Shown here in pieces: positions 13,194-23,599 of a stretch of 64,000 bases of DNA (position 1 is its first letter; every line of letters begins with the position of its first letter). The stretch is taken from NCBI RefSeq assembly GCF_000364225.2, contig NZ_AQFT02000001.1:3367501-3431500 (forward strand), given 5' to 3'. The notes under the pieces were generated by a model that worked only from the letters and a program-made list of their open reading frames with translations, was not told the origin of the DNA and made no database searches. The stretch comes from Eubacterium plexicaudatum ASF492. GTDB lineage: Bacteria > Bacillota > Clostridia > Lachnospirales > Lachnospiraceae. The position numbers and the translations under genes were made by a program.

Positions 13194-13426
13194 CTAATAC
13201 AAAGTTGATTTGCCTGCCCCATTGACTCTTGCTATAAAAATATATTTTTTCACTAAAAAAGATTGCTTTCTATCACCTGCTTCTTTTGCAGGAGAAGATC
13301 ACCAACCATTTCATAAAAACTTCTTTGTTCTTCTGTTTTCGATTCCAATACAAGCTGTAAAGCATCTTCCGGTTGAAGCATTTTTATATCTTCATACATT
13401 TTTTCATATTTTTTAACATTTCACAT
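13194..13426 (-). pseudogene. Decayed zeta-toxin/antitoxin pair
   Basis: Two overlapping fragments on the minus strand. The upper one (13426-13253) encodes an antitoxin-like peptide, KYEKMYEDIKMLQPEDALQL onward to FYEMVGDLLLQKKQ, but its likely ATG is followed at once by TGA. The lower one starts with GTG at 13253, overlapping the antitoxin stop. It reads VKKYIFIARVNGAGKSTLY and then stops at 13194. The NGAGKST P-loop and the operon layout match zeta-like toxin modules of gut Clostridia. Only the P-loop end of the toxin is left, so the module is dead. Confidence 0.55.
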
Positions 13427-13477
13427 ACCAGCACCTCCATTATGAAATCTGTTTTTCCGGATGACCTGGTCACCGAA

Positions 13478-14284
13478 TCATTGCCCAATCATCATAAGCA
13501 CAAAAATATGTACGGGATAATATATATAGAAAAAATATTTCATAGATTTGCCTTTCCTTCCATTGTATAAATATATAAACGGTGCAAAAAGAATCATGAA
13601 AAACTGACTATTAGTAAAAAATCCCATGGTTATCCATATATTTAAACGAGCAGATAACTGTGTTCCTATCAGGGAAAGACAGGAAAAAAAGGCCAAAATT
13701 ATGACCTGTTTTTTTCTTTCTTTTGCAAAATACCAGCATATTCCCATTAATATAAACAAAGGAGAATATGGTACTATTAATATATTCGGCAGGAAAATCT
13801 GATATAACATTTCAAATCTGCTAAATAGTAACATGACCATAATTGGAATTATAATAATGCCAATTACTATGGAAAATAAAAACAAATTCCGAATGGTAAT
13901 GTTTTTTGGGGAATCTGCTATTTTTTCTATTATACATATAAAAATTGCCGTATACAAAAATGTTGATAAGATACTAAATTGAGTATGACTACCAAACTGC
14001 TCCTTTCCTGCGGTGGTAACAAATGTAGTCGTCAGGCAGATAAGTATATGCGCAATATATAATCTAAGTATGTATTTTATCTTATTTCTTGTATGGGATA
14101 TGCTGTTTATAGTTACATATAAAAACAATGGAGCGGCAATTCTCCCTATTATTCTAAGCAAATTTCTATCCATTGTGTGACAAATATACAGACCAATATG
14201 ATCAAGCGTCATAAAAATGAGGCCTAACAATTTTAGCTGGAAACTATTGATTCCTTTTTTCAACTCTGTCATTCGCTGATTCAA
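13478..14284 (-). CDS. TraX-family membrane protein
   Basis: Membrane protein of 268 aa with about eight to nine hydrophobic helices. It starts in the TraX style (FQLKLLGLIFMTLDHIGLY) with conserved GRIAAPLFLY. TraX proteins are membrane acetyltransferase-like; the F-plasmid member acetylates pilin. Here there is no conjugation gene nearby. The gene follows the secreted-protein gene of the agr-like locus on the same strand, so it may modify that product. The end lies in AT-rich DNA before the toxin relic. Confidence 0.8.
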   Translation of the reverse strand: MNQRMTELKKGINSFQLKLLGLIFMTLDHIGLYICHTMDRNLLRIIGRIAAPLFLYVTINSISHTRNKIKYILRLYIAHILICLTTTFVTTAGKEQFGSHTQFSILSTFLYTAIFICIIEKIADSPKNITIRNLFLFSIVIGIIIIPIMVMLLFSRFEMLYQIFLPNILIVPYSPLFILMGICWYFAKERKKQVIILAFFSCLSLIGTQLSARLNIWITMGFFTNSQFFMILFAPFIYLYNGRKGKSMKYFFYIYYPVHIFVLMMIGQ

Positions 14285-14438
14285 CCTTTCCTCAATGGTA
14301 ATCTTTAAACAATTTAATCAACTACCCGGTTGTACACACTTGGGTATACACATTTGATCCAACATAATAACTCAAACTTCGCATTTAAATTAAGTACGAA
14401 GTTTGAGTAAATTATTTAAAAACTGCTTAATAAACTAT

Positions 14439-14962
14439 TTACTTAAATGTACCGCTTATAGAGTATCTATTACCTAGAGGATTTGAATTGAATCTGAAAT
14501 AATAATTTGCATCGGTCGCTTTTCCATCAAGATCTGATTCTTTAATTTTTACCGTTTTACTTGAACCAGCATCAATAGTCCATGTACTAACTACTGACTG
14601 TATTATCAGCCCTTTATGAACTAAATCAACGGTAATTCTATTAGAGGAACCCGCGTTAAAATTAAACGTTCTTCCAACTACATCTTTAAAATAATAATTA
14701 CTATACAATGTAGCACTATTGGAAGAACCATTTACCGTATAAGCCCCTTGCCCCAATCCCATTTTGAAATCGGCTCATCTGTCGTTCTTACAAAATCGTT
14801 AAAAATAAATTCCTCATATCCGTTAATATCATCGGCATAATGTACAGACGGAGTATTAACCGTGTCAATATCGGACACTTGTTTCGCAAAGGCAGTTGTA
14901 TTCATTCCTAAAACTACGATAGCTGCTAATGTAACTGATAATATTTTTTTTAATTTTAACAT
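14439..14962 (-). CDS. Small secreted protein of the agr-like locus (frame change near 14750)
   Basis: Exported protein of about 174 aa with a clear signal peptide, LKKILSVTLAAIVVLGMNTTAFA. The mature part is beta-rich with no cysteines, and I recognise no family. The ATG at 14962 follows GGAGAAAATT. The frame changes at a run of G (plus strand C runs 14744-14747 or 14751-14754). Adding one base joins WDWG to AYTVNGSSNSATL. It lies downstream of agrB on the same strand, so it may be a quorum-regulated or processed product. Function unknown. Confidence 0.65.
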
Positions 14963-15065
14963 AATTTTCTCCATTCTACGTCGTAAAACTTTGCATAGCT
15001 GCACTGTGAAATCAATGACAATGTCTATTATCCTTATTTTCGCAATAATTTCAACTCCTTCTGCA

Positions 15066-15673
15066 TTAAACGACATTTTTCTCCTTTATTTGGTATTTGG
15101 GGCCACTTTTTACAAGCTTTTCAAAAATGCATGGTATCTGCAACACCGCTGATAATATAATACCAATTGATATACAAACCGAGTGTATATGTAGATTGTA
15201 CCAAAAGAATACTGCATCCATAAATAAAAAGATTGTTACAAACGTAGCGGTTATCTTCTTATGAAAATTCTTCTCATCTTGGCTCAATATCCTATTTTTA
15301 TTCTCAATCGGGCTGAAGCAAATCAGGCTTATAGTCGCTCCTGCAGTAAAAAAGCTATTTCCTTTCCACATTTAATATAACTTGATAATACTATACACAG
15401 TAGCAATAACAGGCATGAACCTATCAGACATGACCATACATGTTCCGCATGATATCCTCCGCTAAATTTTCGAATTATCATAAACGGTATAATTATCATG
15501 GCACTTTCCCTGACGCATCCCATACAAGCTCCAAACCCCACAGCCAACAACAACGGAGACAGTGATAAAAAGACACTATATACCGCATATTGATACAACT
15601 CTTTGTCTGTTTCCTTTACTATCTCACATTTAATCAGCCAGTCTGTTACCACTCCTGCACATTTCTCGATCAT
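15066..15673 (-). CDS. agrB: AgrB-type accessory peptidase (frame change at 15348-15353)
   Basis: Membrane cysteine protease that cleaves and cyclises the AgrD peptide, about 202 aa when rejoined. The active-site region shows the conserved R-K-F-S-G-G-Y-H-A pattern (FMIIRKFSGGYHAEHVWSC). The C-terminal half has the usual SPIENKNR loop and further helices. The start ATG at 15673 overlaps the agrD stop. One T is missing from a run of six, shown as six A on the plus strand; restoring it gives KEIAFFTAGATISLICF. The order here is agrD then agrB, the reverse of Staphylococcus. Confidence 0.85.
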
Positions 15674-15819
15674 TTCTTTCTCCTAAATCTTTCTAATTCT
15701 TTCGGTGCTTTAGGTTGATATATAATACAGCATGAAGCAGAATTTGCGTCTACACGTAGAAATGTATTCAACACCGATACCACTCCTTTTGCAACTAATT
15801 TTGATACTTTATTTTTCAT
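15670..15819 (-). CDS. agrD: AgrD-type cyclic autoinducer peptide precursor
   Basis: Precursor of 49 aa. The amphipathic N-terminus (MKNKVSKLVAKGVVSVLNTF) is the membrane leader. The core is near NSASCCIIY, and the C-terminal recognition tail QPKAPKELERFRRKK has the PKEL motif also seen in staphylococcal AgrD. By analogy the peptide would be a thiolactone ring closed on Tyr34 from Cys30 (five-residue ring) or Cys31. The ATG at 15819 has an AGGAGG site nine bases upstream. It overlaps agrB by ATGA. The presumed receptor is the kinase at 17346-18655. Confidence 0.85.
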   Translation of the reverse strand: MKNKVSKLVAKGVVSVLNTFLRVDANSASCCIIYQPKAPKELERFRRKK

Positions 15820-15963
15820 TGTAGTCTCCTCCTCTCTATCCAAACTATCATTGATTTCCAATTAATAATACATTATTTTAGCACATTAAACGAGTCCCTT
15901 TGTATGAAAGAAACAATTCATGCATACATTGGCACAAAACAAGACTTTTTACACAAAAAATAT

Positions 15964-16034
15964 ATGTGATACAGAAAATAACATGCAATAATTTGTATTT
16001 ATTTTATTTATTGCAGAATTCTTCTGTATCACAT
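15964..16034. promoter_or_regulatory. Nested inverted repeats between divergent agr operons
   Basis: A perfect 13-bp inverted repeat, ATGTGATACAGAA (15964-15976) and TTCTGTATCACAT (16022-16034). It encloses a second one, GCAATAA / TTATTGC (15985-15991, 16008-16014). It sits in the 280-bp gap between agrD (minus) and the XRE gene (plus). The position fits an operator shared by both promoters, with the XRE protein as the likely binder. Confidence 0.55.
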
Positions 16035-16102
16035 TCTTTGTTCTATATTTTCCAACTGATAAAATATCTACATATTAACACACTAGGAAGGAGATGGTTT
16101 AA

Positions 16103-16446
16103 ATGGATTTTCAATACTATGAAATGGGAAACCGTATAAAAATACGCCGCAAGGAATTAAAATTAAAGCAAGCAGAGTTAGCAGAATCTCTTGAAATACC
16201 AAATAATCACATGTCTTCTATAGAAACCGGAAGACAAAACCAAGTATGGATATTTTTATTGGAATTTGCAAATATCTTAATGTCACGCCAGATTACCTCC
16301 TGCTTGGGACAATGCATGCATATAATGTTCCACAAGATATTCTTGACAAATTGCGCTTATGTAGTCAGTCGGATATAGAACTTGCCAAGGATTTTATTGA
16401 ACTCCTTGTAAAAAGAAATAACAAAAATAACTATATGCCTTTATGA
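16103..16446 (+). CDS. XRE-family regulator of the agr-like locus (frame change at 16240)
   Basis: Small DNA-binding protein, about 114 aa when rejoined. The N-terminal helix-turn-helix is typical: NRIKIRRKELKLKQAELAES then MSSIETGRQN, and the second half has YLNVTPDYLLLG, a common XRE linker. One C appears missing at 16240-16241; restoring it joins RQNPS to MDIFIGICKYLNV. The ATG at 16103 has AAGGAG upstream. It is divergent from agrD and precedes the regulator/kinase pair, so it may gate the locus through the inverted repeat at 15964-16034. Confidence 0.75.
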
Positions 16447-16475
16447 CTCATTGTTTCCTAATAATGTCAATATTT

Positions 16476-16534
16476 TATGGTTTTTGTTATGCAAATTCCA
16501 CAACCTCCCACATTCTATCCCAAAATCCGCAAAA
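16476..16534. promoter_or_regulatory. Conserved upstream element, copy 2 (agr regulator/kinase operon)
   Basis: Partner of the element at 12926-12978, with the same ordered blocks TATGGT, TGCAA and CCAAAATCCG. It lies about 100-160 bp before the response regulator start. A possible TATAAT follows at about 16580. Function is inferred only from the repetition and from both sites preceding operons that encode LytTR regulators. Confidence 0.4.
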
Positions 16535-16633
16535 AAATGTCTTTTCATGTAATTACGATAGATTTTTCAACTTAGGTATTATATAATATTGACGTTATTT
16601 ATTATGAATCTGTAGACTGTAAATGAGGTTAAA

Positions 16634-17340
16634 ATGCGAATACTTATCTGCGACGATGATCCTTTGATGATTGAACAACTAAAAAATACTGTAACATTTT
16701 TTTTGATAAAATCCATGTGAAATGTCCGGAATTAGTCTGTTTTTTCGATGGAGAATCTTTATTAGCCGATAAAGGCGACAAAGATATTCTTTTTCTTGAT
16801 ATAGAAATGCCCGGAATGAACGGCATTTATGTAGGAAATGAAATAAAAAAAGCAAACAATAATATTATTATTTTTATTGTGACGTCTTATTCCGAATATC
16901 TTGATGAAGCTATGCGGTTTCAGGTATTCCGTTATCTGTCAAAACCCGTAGATAAACAACGGTTCTTTCGAAATATGAAAGATGCGGTTGCATTGTATAA
17001 TACTATGACCATTAAAATACCGATCGAGACAAAACAAGGCATACACACCCTTCCTGCATCCTCTGTCATCGCAATAGAAGCACAGGCAAGAAAAGTAATC
17101 GTACATACAACCTTGTGTGATTTTGTATCTGTCCATAATATGCAGTATTGGCTGAAACTCCTCCCAAAAAACTGTTTTTTTCAAACTCACCGCAGCTTCA
17201 TTATCAACTTTGAACATGTCACATATTTTGACCATACCCTTGTCAATATGGCCGGCAATCAAATTCACGCTTATCTGACAAGAAGAAAATACATTGCATT
17301 TAAGGAAGCCTACCTTCTTTATCTTGAAAGTACGAGGTAA
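16634..17340 (+). CDS. AgrA-like LytTR response regulator (frame change at 16696-16703)
   Basis: Response regulator of about 235 aa. The receiver starts MRILICDDDPLMIEQLKN, the phospho-acceptor is in FLDIEMPGMNG, and the LytTR domain follows with FFQTHRSFIINFEHV and RRKYIAFKEAYLLYLE. The first 28 codons and the rest are in different frames. One T is missing from a run of eight, and restoring it gives TFFFDKIHVKCPELVCFFDG. Six bases separate it from the kinase gene. By analogy with AgrA it would activate agrDB when the cyclic peptide accumulates. Confidence 0.85.
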
Positions 17341-17345
17341 ACCAA

Positions 17346-18655
17346 ATGATCCATACTGTTTGTTATTTTTTTACTTTTCTTATAGAGGCGGTGATATTGT
17401 GGCAATATTCCTCTAACCTTTTTACTGCCAAACGCAAACCACATATACGATTTGCAATGCTTTTCACTTTTTATTTTACAATGTTTGTCATATCGTTGTT
17501 AGAATATAAATGGCTAAATATGACATTATATTTTATTATGAATTTTATTTTCCTGCTTACCCAGTATGACCTCAGATGGTATTCTTCGCTATTTTATTCT
17601 GCTATTATAGCTGCTGTCATGGGGATGTGCGAATTGACAGTATACGGTACGATGGAACGTTTTTCACCTCATTTTCTTGCAGAATCCGGACAATTTCAAA
17701 ACATGATAATTTTTATCATGTTCAGCAAAATGTTATTTTTTACCATTGTATATATCCTGATTCACATATTAAAAAGTCATCAGGCACAGACCCAGCAGAA
17801 TGACAAATCTGTTCTGCTTTTGATTTTTATTCCTGTAACCTCCGTCTTTATCATGCTTACGTTAGTAAGCGTCAGTGATTCCTTCATGCTTTCTGCTCTC
17901 TTAAAAGGAATGGTCACACTTAGTGCCTTTTTTTTACTGATCAGCAATCTGCTTGTATTTGGAATCAACCAATACAACCAGAAAAAAAACATGGAGTTTA
18001 CACAAATGCAGTTACTGCTCCAAAAAGAGTCTGATTCTACCGAATATTATGAAATGCTGCGTTTGCAAAACGAAAATCAGCGTATTTTAATCCACGATAT
18101 AAAGAAACACCTGCATTCGATTGATACACTGAACAAACAAAAAGAACATGATAAAATAGATGCATATCTGCATCAGCTGATTCGTTCTTCTGACTTGCGA
18201 GAATCCGCCCGTTTATGTGAACATAAAATGCTTAATTCTATTTTATGCCGCTATATGCAGCAATGCAGCAGACGCCACATAGCATTTCAAGCTGATATAC
18301 GAAGCGGCACAACGGATTTTATTGCTGACAATGATCTTACTTCCCTGTTTTGCAACTTGCTTGACAATGCTGTGAATGCTGCTGACAGCATCCCTGAATC
18401 GTTTATTGAAATCAGTACAACCAAAAAAGAAAAAATTTATTCACTGTTCTGACAGTTATCAACTCCTGCCGTACAAATCCTTTTACAACGAAAAACGGCA
18501 ACCCAACTATAAATATACCTCATAGCCATAAACATGGTTTCGGACTAAAGAGCATCCGAAAAACCGTCGCAAAATATAATGGGGATATGCAAATATATTA
18601 CAATGCCGATACATTGACGTTCCATACAATCATTACGATCGGCAACCTCAATTAA
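17346..18655 (+). CDS. AgrC-like GHKL histidine kinase (frame change at 18430-18435)
   Basis: Sensor kinase of about 436 aa. Six to seven membrane helices occupy the first 210 residues, and the phospho-histidine motif is ILIHDIKKHLHSID. The N-box is NLLDNAVNAADS and, after the frame change, the G-box is HKHGFGLKSIRKT. One A is missing from the run after AAAGAA; adding it restores KEKNLFTVLTVINSC. It is the expected receptor for the AgrD-derived peptide made from the divergent operon. Confidence 0.83.
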
Positions 18656-18771
18656 ATGTTCACACGTTTACAATTTTACAGATGCCGCGTAAGCAACCAA
18701 TCGTAACATTTCCAATTCCCCTGCTGTTACTTTCAATTGCCTGCGCGGCAGTTTCTTCATAATAAACGCTC

Positions 18772-20232
<1,461 letters not shown>

Positions 20233-20246
20233 TTACACAGATTCTT

Positions 20247-22151
20247 TTACAATACCTTCAACAGCTGGTCGCCGTTCACTACGCGTTCATGCTCCTTGAG
20301 CATCGGCAAAACGCTGATAAAATCGCCCGCATTCGTAACGATTACCGGAGTTACCGTCTGATAGCCCGCTTTCTTCACCGCCTCCAGGTCAAATTCCAAA
20401 AGCAGATCGCCCTCTTTCACCTTTGCGCCGTTTTCCACATGGGAAGTAAAATATTTTCCCTGCAGCTCCACTGTTTCCAGTCCAACATGGATCAAAATTT
20501 CCAACCCCTGCACTGTCGTCATTGCTACCGCGTGCTTTGTATCCATCACACAGGATATTTCACCGTCCGCCGGGGCAAACACCTTACCCTCTTCCGGCAG
20601 GATCGCAATACCGTCGCCCAGGATCTTATCTGAAAAGGTCTTATCCGGCACCTGCGCCAACTCCACGATCGTACCTTTCACCGGAGCCGCTACATTTTTA
20701 CGTGTCATACCTGCAGAACCGGTCTGTCCGTCCTGTAGGACCGGATCTGCTGTCTGCGGATCTGCCGCATCGGAAGCGTCCTGCTGCTCCTGTCCTCCTT
20801 CATCCTGGAAACCGATCACAACCGTTAATACAAACGCGCCGATAAATGAAACCGCAATCATAATAATACCATATACTAAGTTGCTCATTCCCTTTTCACC
20901 GATAAAGGCAGGGACAGCCATAATACTATTTTGTGCAATATACAGCGAAACTTGTAAAATACCGCCGACAATACCGCCGATCCCAGCTGCCAGAGCCGCA
21001 GCAACGACCGGGCGCTTCAGCTTTAATGTAACACCGTAAAGAGCAGGCTCCGTAATACCCATAACTGCAGAAATACCTGCCGCGGAAGCAAGCTGCTTCA
21101 TCGCCTTATCCTTACTTTTAACCGCTACTGCAAGCGAAGCACCGCTCTGCGCCACGTTTGAGCAGACCTGCGAAACAAAGATCAAAGCATCCGAACCACC
21201 TGTTGCGATCGCGGAAAGGCCGATCGGCGTCAACGCATGATGCATACCTGTCATTACAATAAATGGGAAAAACGCCGCCAGAATACCAACGATCACAAAT
21301 CCAAGCTTTGCAGACAGGAAATTGATCACCTCTGCCAGTCCATCACCTGCGATATTCCCAAGCGGCCCGATCACGATCAGTGCGATCGGCGCGGAAATAA
21401 GGATCACTAACGTCGGATGCATAATGATCTTAAGCATTTTCGGCGTAATCGCATCTACCATCTTTTCAATATAAGACATGATCCATACCATTAAAATGAT
21501 CGGAATAACGGAATACGAATAGCTGGCCTTCGTCACCGGCAGACCGATAAAAGTGATCGCTGCTTCTCCGGCAACAAGGCTTACAAATGTCGGATGTAAA
21601 AATACACCGGCAATGATCAGCGCCAGGGACTGGTTCACCCGGAATACCTTGGCCGCATTCGCAGCAATCAAAAACGGCATAAAGTAAAACGCCGAATCTC
21701 CGATCAGGCTAAGCACCTGGTAAGTCATACTAGCCTCTGTCAAAAGCCCTGAAGCATTTAAGATCGTCAGAATAACCTTCATCATACCGGCTGCAGTAAG
21801 CGCCGGGATCATCGGCGTCATACATCCGGTGATCGAATCTACAATAACCGAAAATACCCCTTTTTTCTCTGCAGGGCCCTGTACGGCATCTTCATCCGTT
21901 GCGACACCCAGTCTTTCGACTGCTTTATATACGGCGCTGACCTCATTTCCGATAATGATCTGACACTGGTCGTTGTGCCAGTTTACCCCCACTACTTCCG
22001 GCAGCTGCGTCATTTTCTTATCGTCCACCAGCGATTTATCCTTCACATTAAATCGCAGCCTTGTCATACAATGGAACGCTTTTTTAATATTTTCCTTCCC
22101 TCCGGCAAGCTCCACAAGCCGCCTTGCTGTTTCTCCATAATCCTTAGCCAT
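20247..22151 (-). CDS. PTS beta-glucoside IIBCA permease
   Basis: Three-domain sugar transporter of 634 aa. The IIB domain carries phospho-cysteine C28 in HCMTRLRF. IIC follows with about ten helices and GITEPALYGV. A proline- and glutamine-rich linker near residue 460 leads to a C-terminal IIA domain with the phospho-histidine in ILIHVGLETVEL. It lies between licT2 (104 bp upstream) and GH1. In the first operon the IIA part is a separate gene. Confidence 0.93.
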   Translation of the reverse strand: MAKDYGETARRLVELAGGKENIKKAFHCMTRLRFNVKDKSLVDDKKMTQLPEVVGVNWHNDQCQIIIGNEVSAVYKAVERLGVATDEDAVQGPAEKKGVFSVIVDSITGCMTPMIPALTAAGMMKVILTILNASGLLTEASMTYQVLSLIGDSAFYFMPFLIAANAAKVFRVNQSLALIIAGVFLHPTFVSLVAGEAAITFIGLPVTKASYSYSVIPIILMVWIMSYIEKMVDAITPKMLKIIMHPTLVILISAPIALIVIGPLGNIAGDGLAEVINFLSAKLGFVIVGILAAFFPFIVMTGMHHALTPIGLSAIATGGSDALIFVSQVCSNVAQSGASLAVAVKSKDKAMKQLASAAGISAVMGITEPALYGVTLKLKRPVVAAALAAGIGGIVGGILQVSLYIAQNSIMAVPAFIGEKGMSNLVYGIIMIAVSFIGAFVLTVVIGFQDEGGQEQQDASDAADPQTADPVLQDGQTGSAGMTRKNVAAPVKGTIVELAQVPDKTFSDKILGDGIAILPEEGKVFAPADGEISCVMDTKHAVAMTTVQGLEILIHVGLETVELQGKYFTSHVENGAKVKEGDLLLEFDLEAVKKAGYQTVTPVIVTNAGDFISVLPMLKEHERVVNGDQLLKVL

Positions 22152-22255
22152 TACTTTTACTCCTTTACACTAAAAAGTCATCTATCTACTGAAAGGGCAC
22201 AGCCTCCGCGGCTGGCCATGCACCTGACCGTACAATTTTATTTTCTTTTGCTCTT

Positions 22256-23085
22256 CTACCTTCCCCTGACCCTCTCAATATGTATCATCAAATACAGCAT
22301 TTCCTCTTTGCTCATATTGTAACGATACTCCTGTTCAATATGCATCACAATTTTCCGCACACATTCGTACACATCCGGATACCGATCTCTGATCACCTCA
22401 TACAGTCCGTCATCCTGCTCATAATACAGATTTCCCATCAAAAGACGCTGTGCAAAAAATTTAAGATGCGTCTGAAATCTCTGGCAATTATAATCCTCAT
22501 CATTCAAAATCATGCGAAAATGCGTCTGCACAATATCCAGTACTTCTCCGACTACTTTCGTGATCATATAAATATCATCCATATCGTTGTCCGTCTGTGC
22601 ATTGATAAAATGCATCGCGATATATCCGGCCTCATCGTTTCTTAAGTCCATATCCTTTTCTGTTTTCAGAAGCCCTAACGCAAACCTTCCGATATCATAT
22701 TCCTGATGATACATCCTGCGGATATCAAACAGCAGGCCATTCGGCATCTGTATCCCCTTTTCATAGCGGCTGCAAACGCCCTCCAAACGGTCGCTTAACG
22801 CAATATAAATACTATCGCTGAGCTTCATGTCATACTGCATCAGCGCATAATCCACAATCTTATCCGTCAGATCAATATATTCCGCCTGTATGGAGGAAAA
22901 AATCTCTGGAAACGGCTATCCCGCCCGGACTGCGCAAAGGTAAAAATCTTTTCAATCCGTTCCTCCTCGATCACATCCCCTTTGGACTTTTGAAAACCGA
23001 TTCCTTTTCCCTTTACAATAATTTCCTCGCCTGCACTATTTTTTGATAATATAAGATTGTTATTTAAAATCTGACGTACGACCAT
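22256..23085 (-). CDS. licT: LicT/BglG-type antiterminator, second copy (frame change at 22897-22902)
   Basis: RNA-binding antiterminator of about 277 aa when rejoined. The N-terminus MVVRQILNNNLILSKNSAGE is the RNA-binding domain; PRD1 and PRD2 follow with FINAQTDND and the C-terminal MIHIERVRGR. The ATG at 23085 has GGAGGG upstream. The frame changes at six T (A on plus strand), and one more T joins RFQRFF to SSIQAEYIDLTDKIVDYALM. A minus-one ribosomal slip on the T run would give the same product, but a consensus error is simpler because many genes here show the same defect. It follows its own RAT, so it is autoregulated. Confidence 0.85.
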
Positions 23086-23103
23086 GTCATTCCCTCCAAA
23101 TGC

Positions 23104-23202
23104 AAAAAACCCATAATCATCATTAAATATACCTATGCTTGTGCATCGGCTCATTAACAATAACTATGGGTCTTGCCTGGTAAAAGTACCAGTAACAATT
23201 CC
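23104..23202 (-). promoter_or_regulatory. RAT antiterminator and terminator before licT2
   Basis: Read on the minus strand, a RAT (GGAATTGTTACTGGT ... ACCAGGCAAGACC, 23202-23169) overlaps the left arm of a terminator hairpin. The hairpin arms are ACCCATAG and TATGGGTT, and it ends in a T run at about 23104. The leader ends 19 bp before the licT2 start. This is the same logic as at 4191-4262, but here LicT is the first gene and so controls its own synthesis. Confidence 0.85.
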
Positions 23203-23433
23203 AATCTCAATTTCAACTGGTATTAATTTAACACATTTCTGTGATTCTGTAAATTATAAAAAATCCATAAAAACCTGTTTATTTTTAGTAATAATTACAA
23301 CGAATCACTATTGCATGTAAAACATACGAAGAATATCATGATTGCAAATCGCTGCCTTAAGCGTGTGATTCTCATTCACACACTGCCTGAAAAAGCTCTT
23401 GCAACCAAAACTAAGTTGTGCTATATTATAGAT

Positions 23434-23525
23434 ATAAAAGGAGCAACCGCCCACAAAGTGGTTTACCTCCCAGAATGGCTAAAGCCTACCTGTCTCGGCA
23501 AAGTACAAGGTAGGCTTATTTATTT
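23434..23525 (+). ncRNA. Candidate antisense antitoxin RNA of a type I system
   Basis: A promoter TTGCAA (23399) - 17 bp - TATATT (23422) would start an RNA near 23434. It contains a CCAC-AAA-GTGG hairpin and ends in a strong terminator, GCCTACCT / AGGTAGGC (23484-23515), then TTATTTATTTT. It converges on, and overlaps the 3' end of, the toxin relic at 23520-23579. The layout is that of Fst/holin-like type I toxin-antitoxin loci in Firmicutes. Confidence 0.5.
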
Positions 23526-23579
23526 TCGCTTGTTATTCCTATCTATGTAGGCAAGCAGCGCAATCAGGAAATTACCGCC
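23520..23579 (-). pseudogene. C-terminal relic of a holin-like type I toxin
   Basis: On the minus strand the frame reads GGNFLIALLAYIDRNNKRK and stops. This is the typical tail of short hydrophobic holin-like toxins (a hydrophobic helix, then YIDRNNKRK). The N-terminal part is missing because a TGA codon precedes it and the chemoreceptor gene ends 20 bp away. The toxin is dead; the convergent RNA may still be made. Confidence 0.55.
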
Positions 23580-23599
23580 TATTCATCCTCCGGATCATT

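Noticed and set aside
18668..18760. 30-codon minus frame MKKLPRRQLKVTAGELEMLR between the kinase and GH1 genes
   Set aside because: Starts with ATG but has no clear ribosome site. It could be the tail of a lost gene, but nothing supports translation.
22867..23085. Programmed minus-one frameshift in licT2 at the T run
   Set aside because: A slip on TTTTTT would give the right product, but the same one-base defect occurs at about twenty other homopolymers in the window. A sequence error is the simpler reading, and no stimulatory structure was evident.
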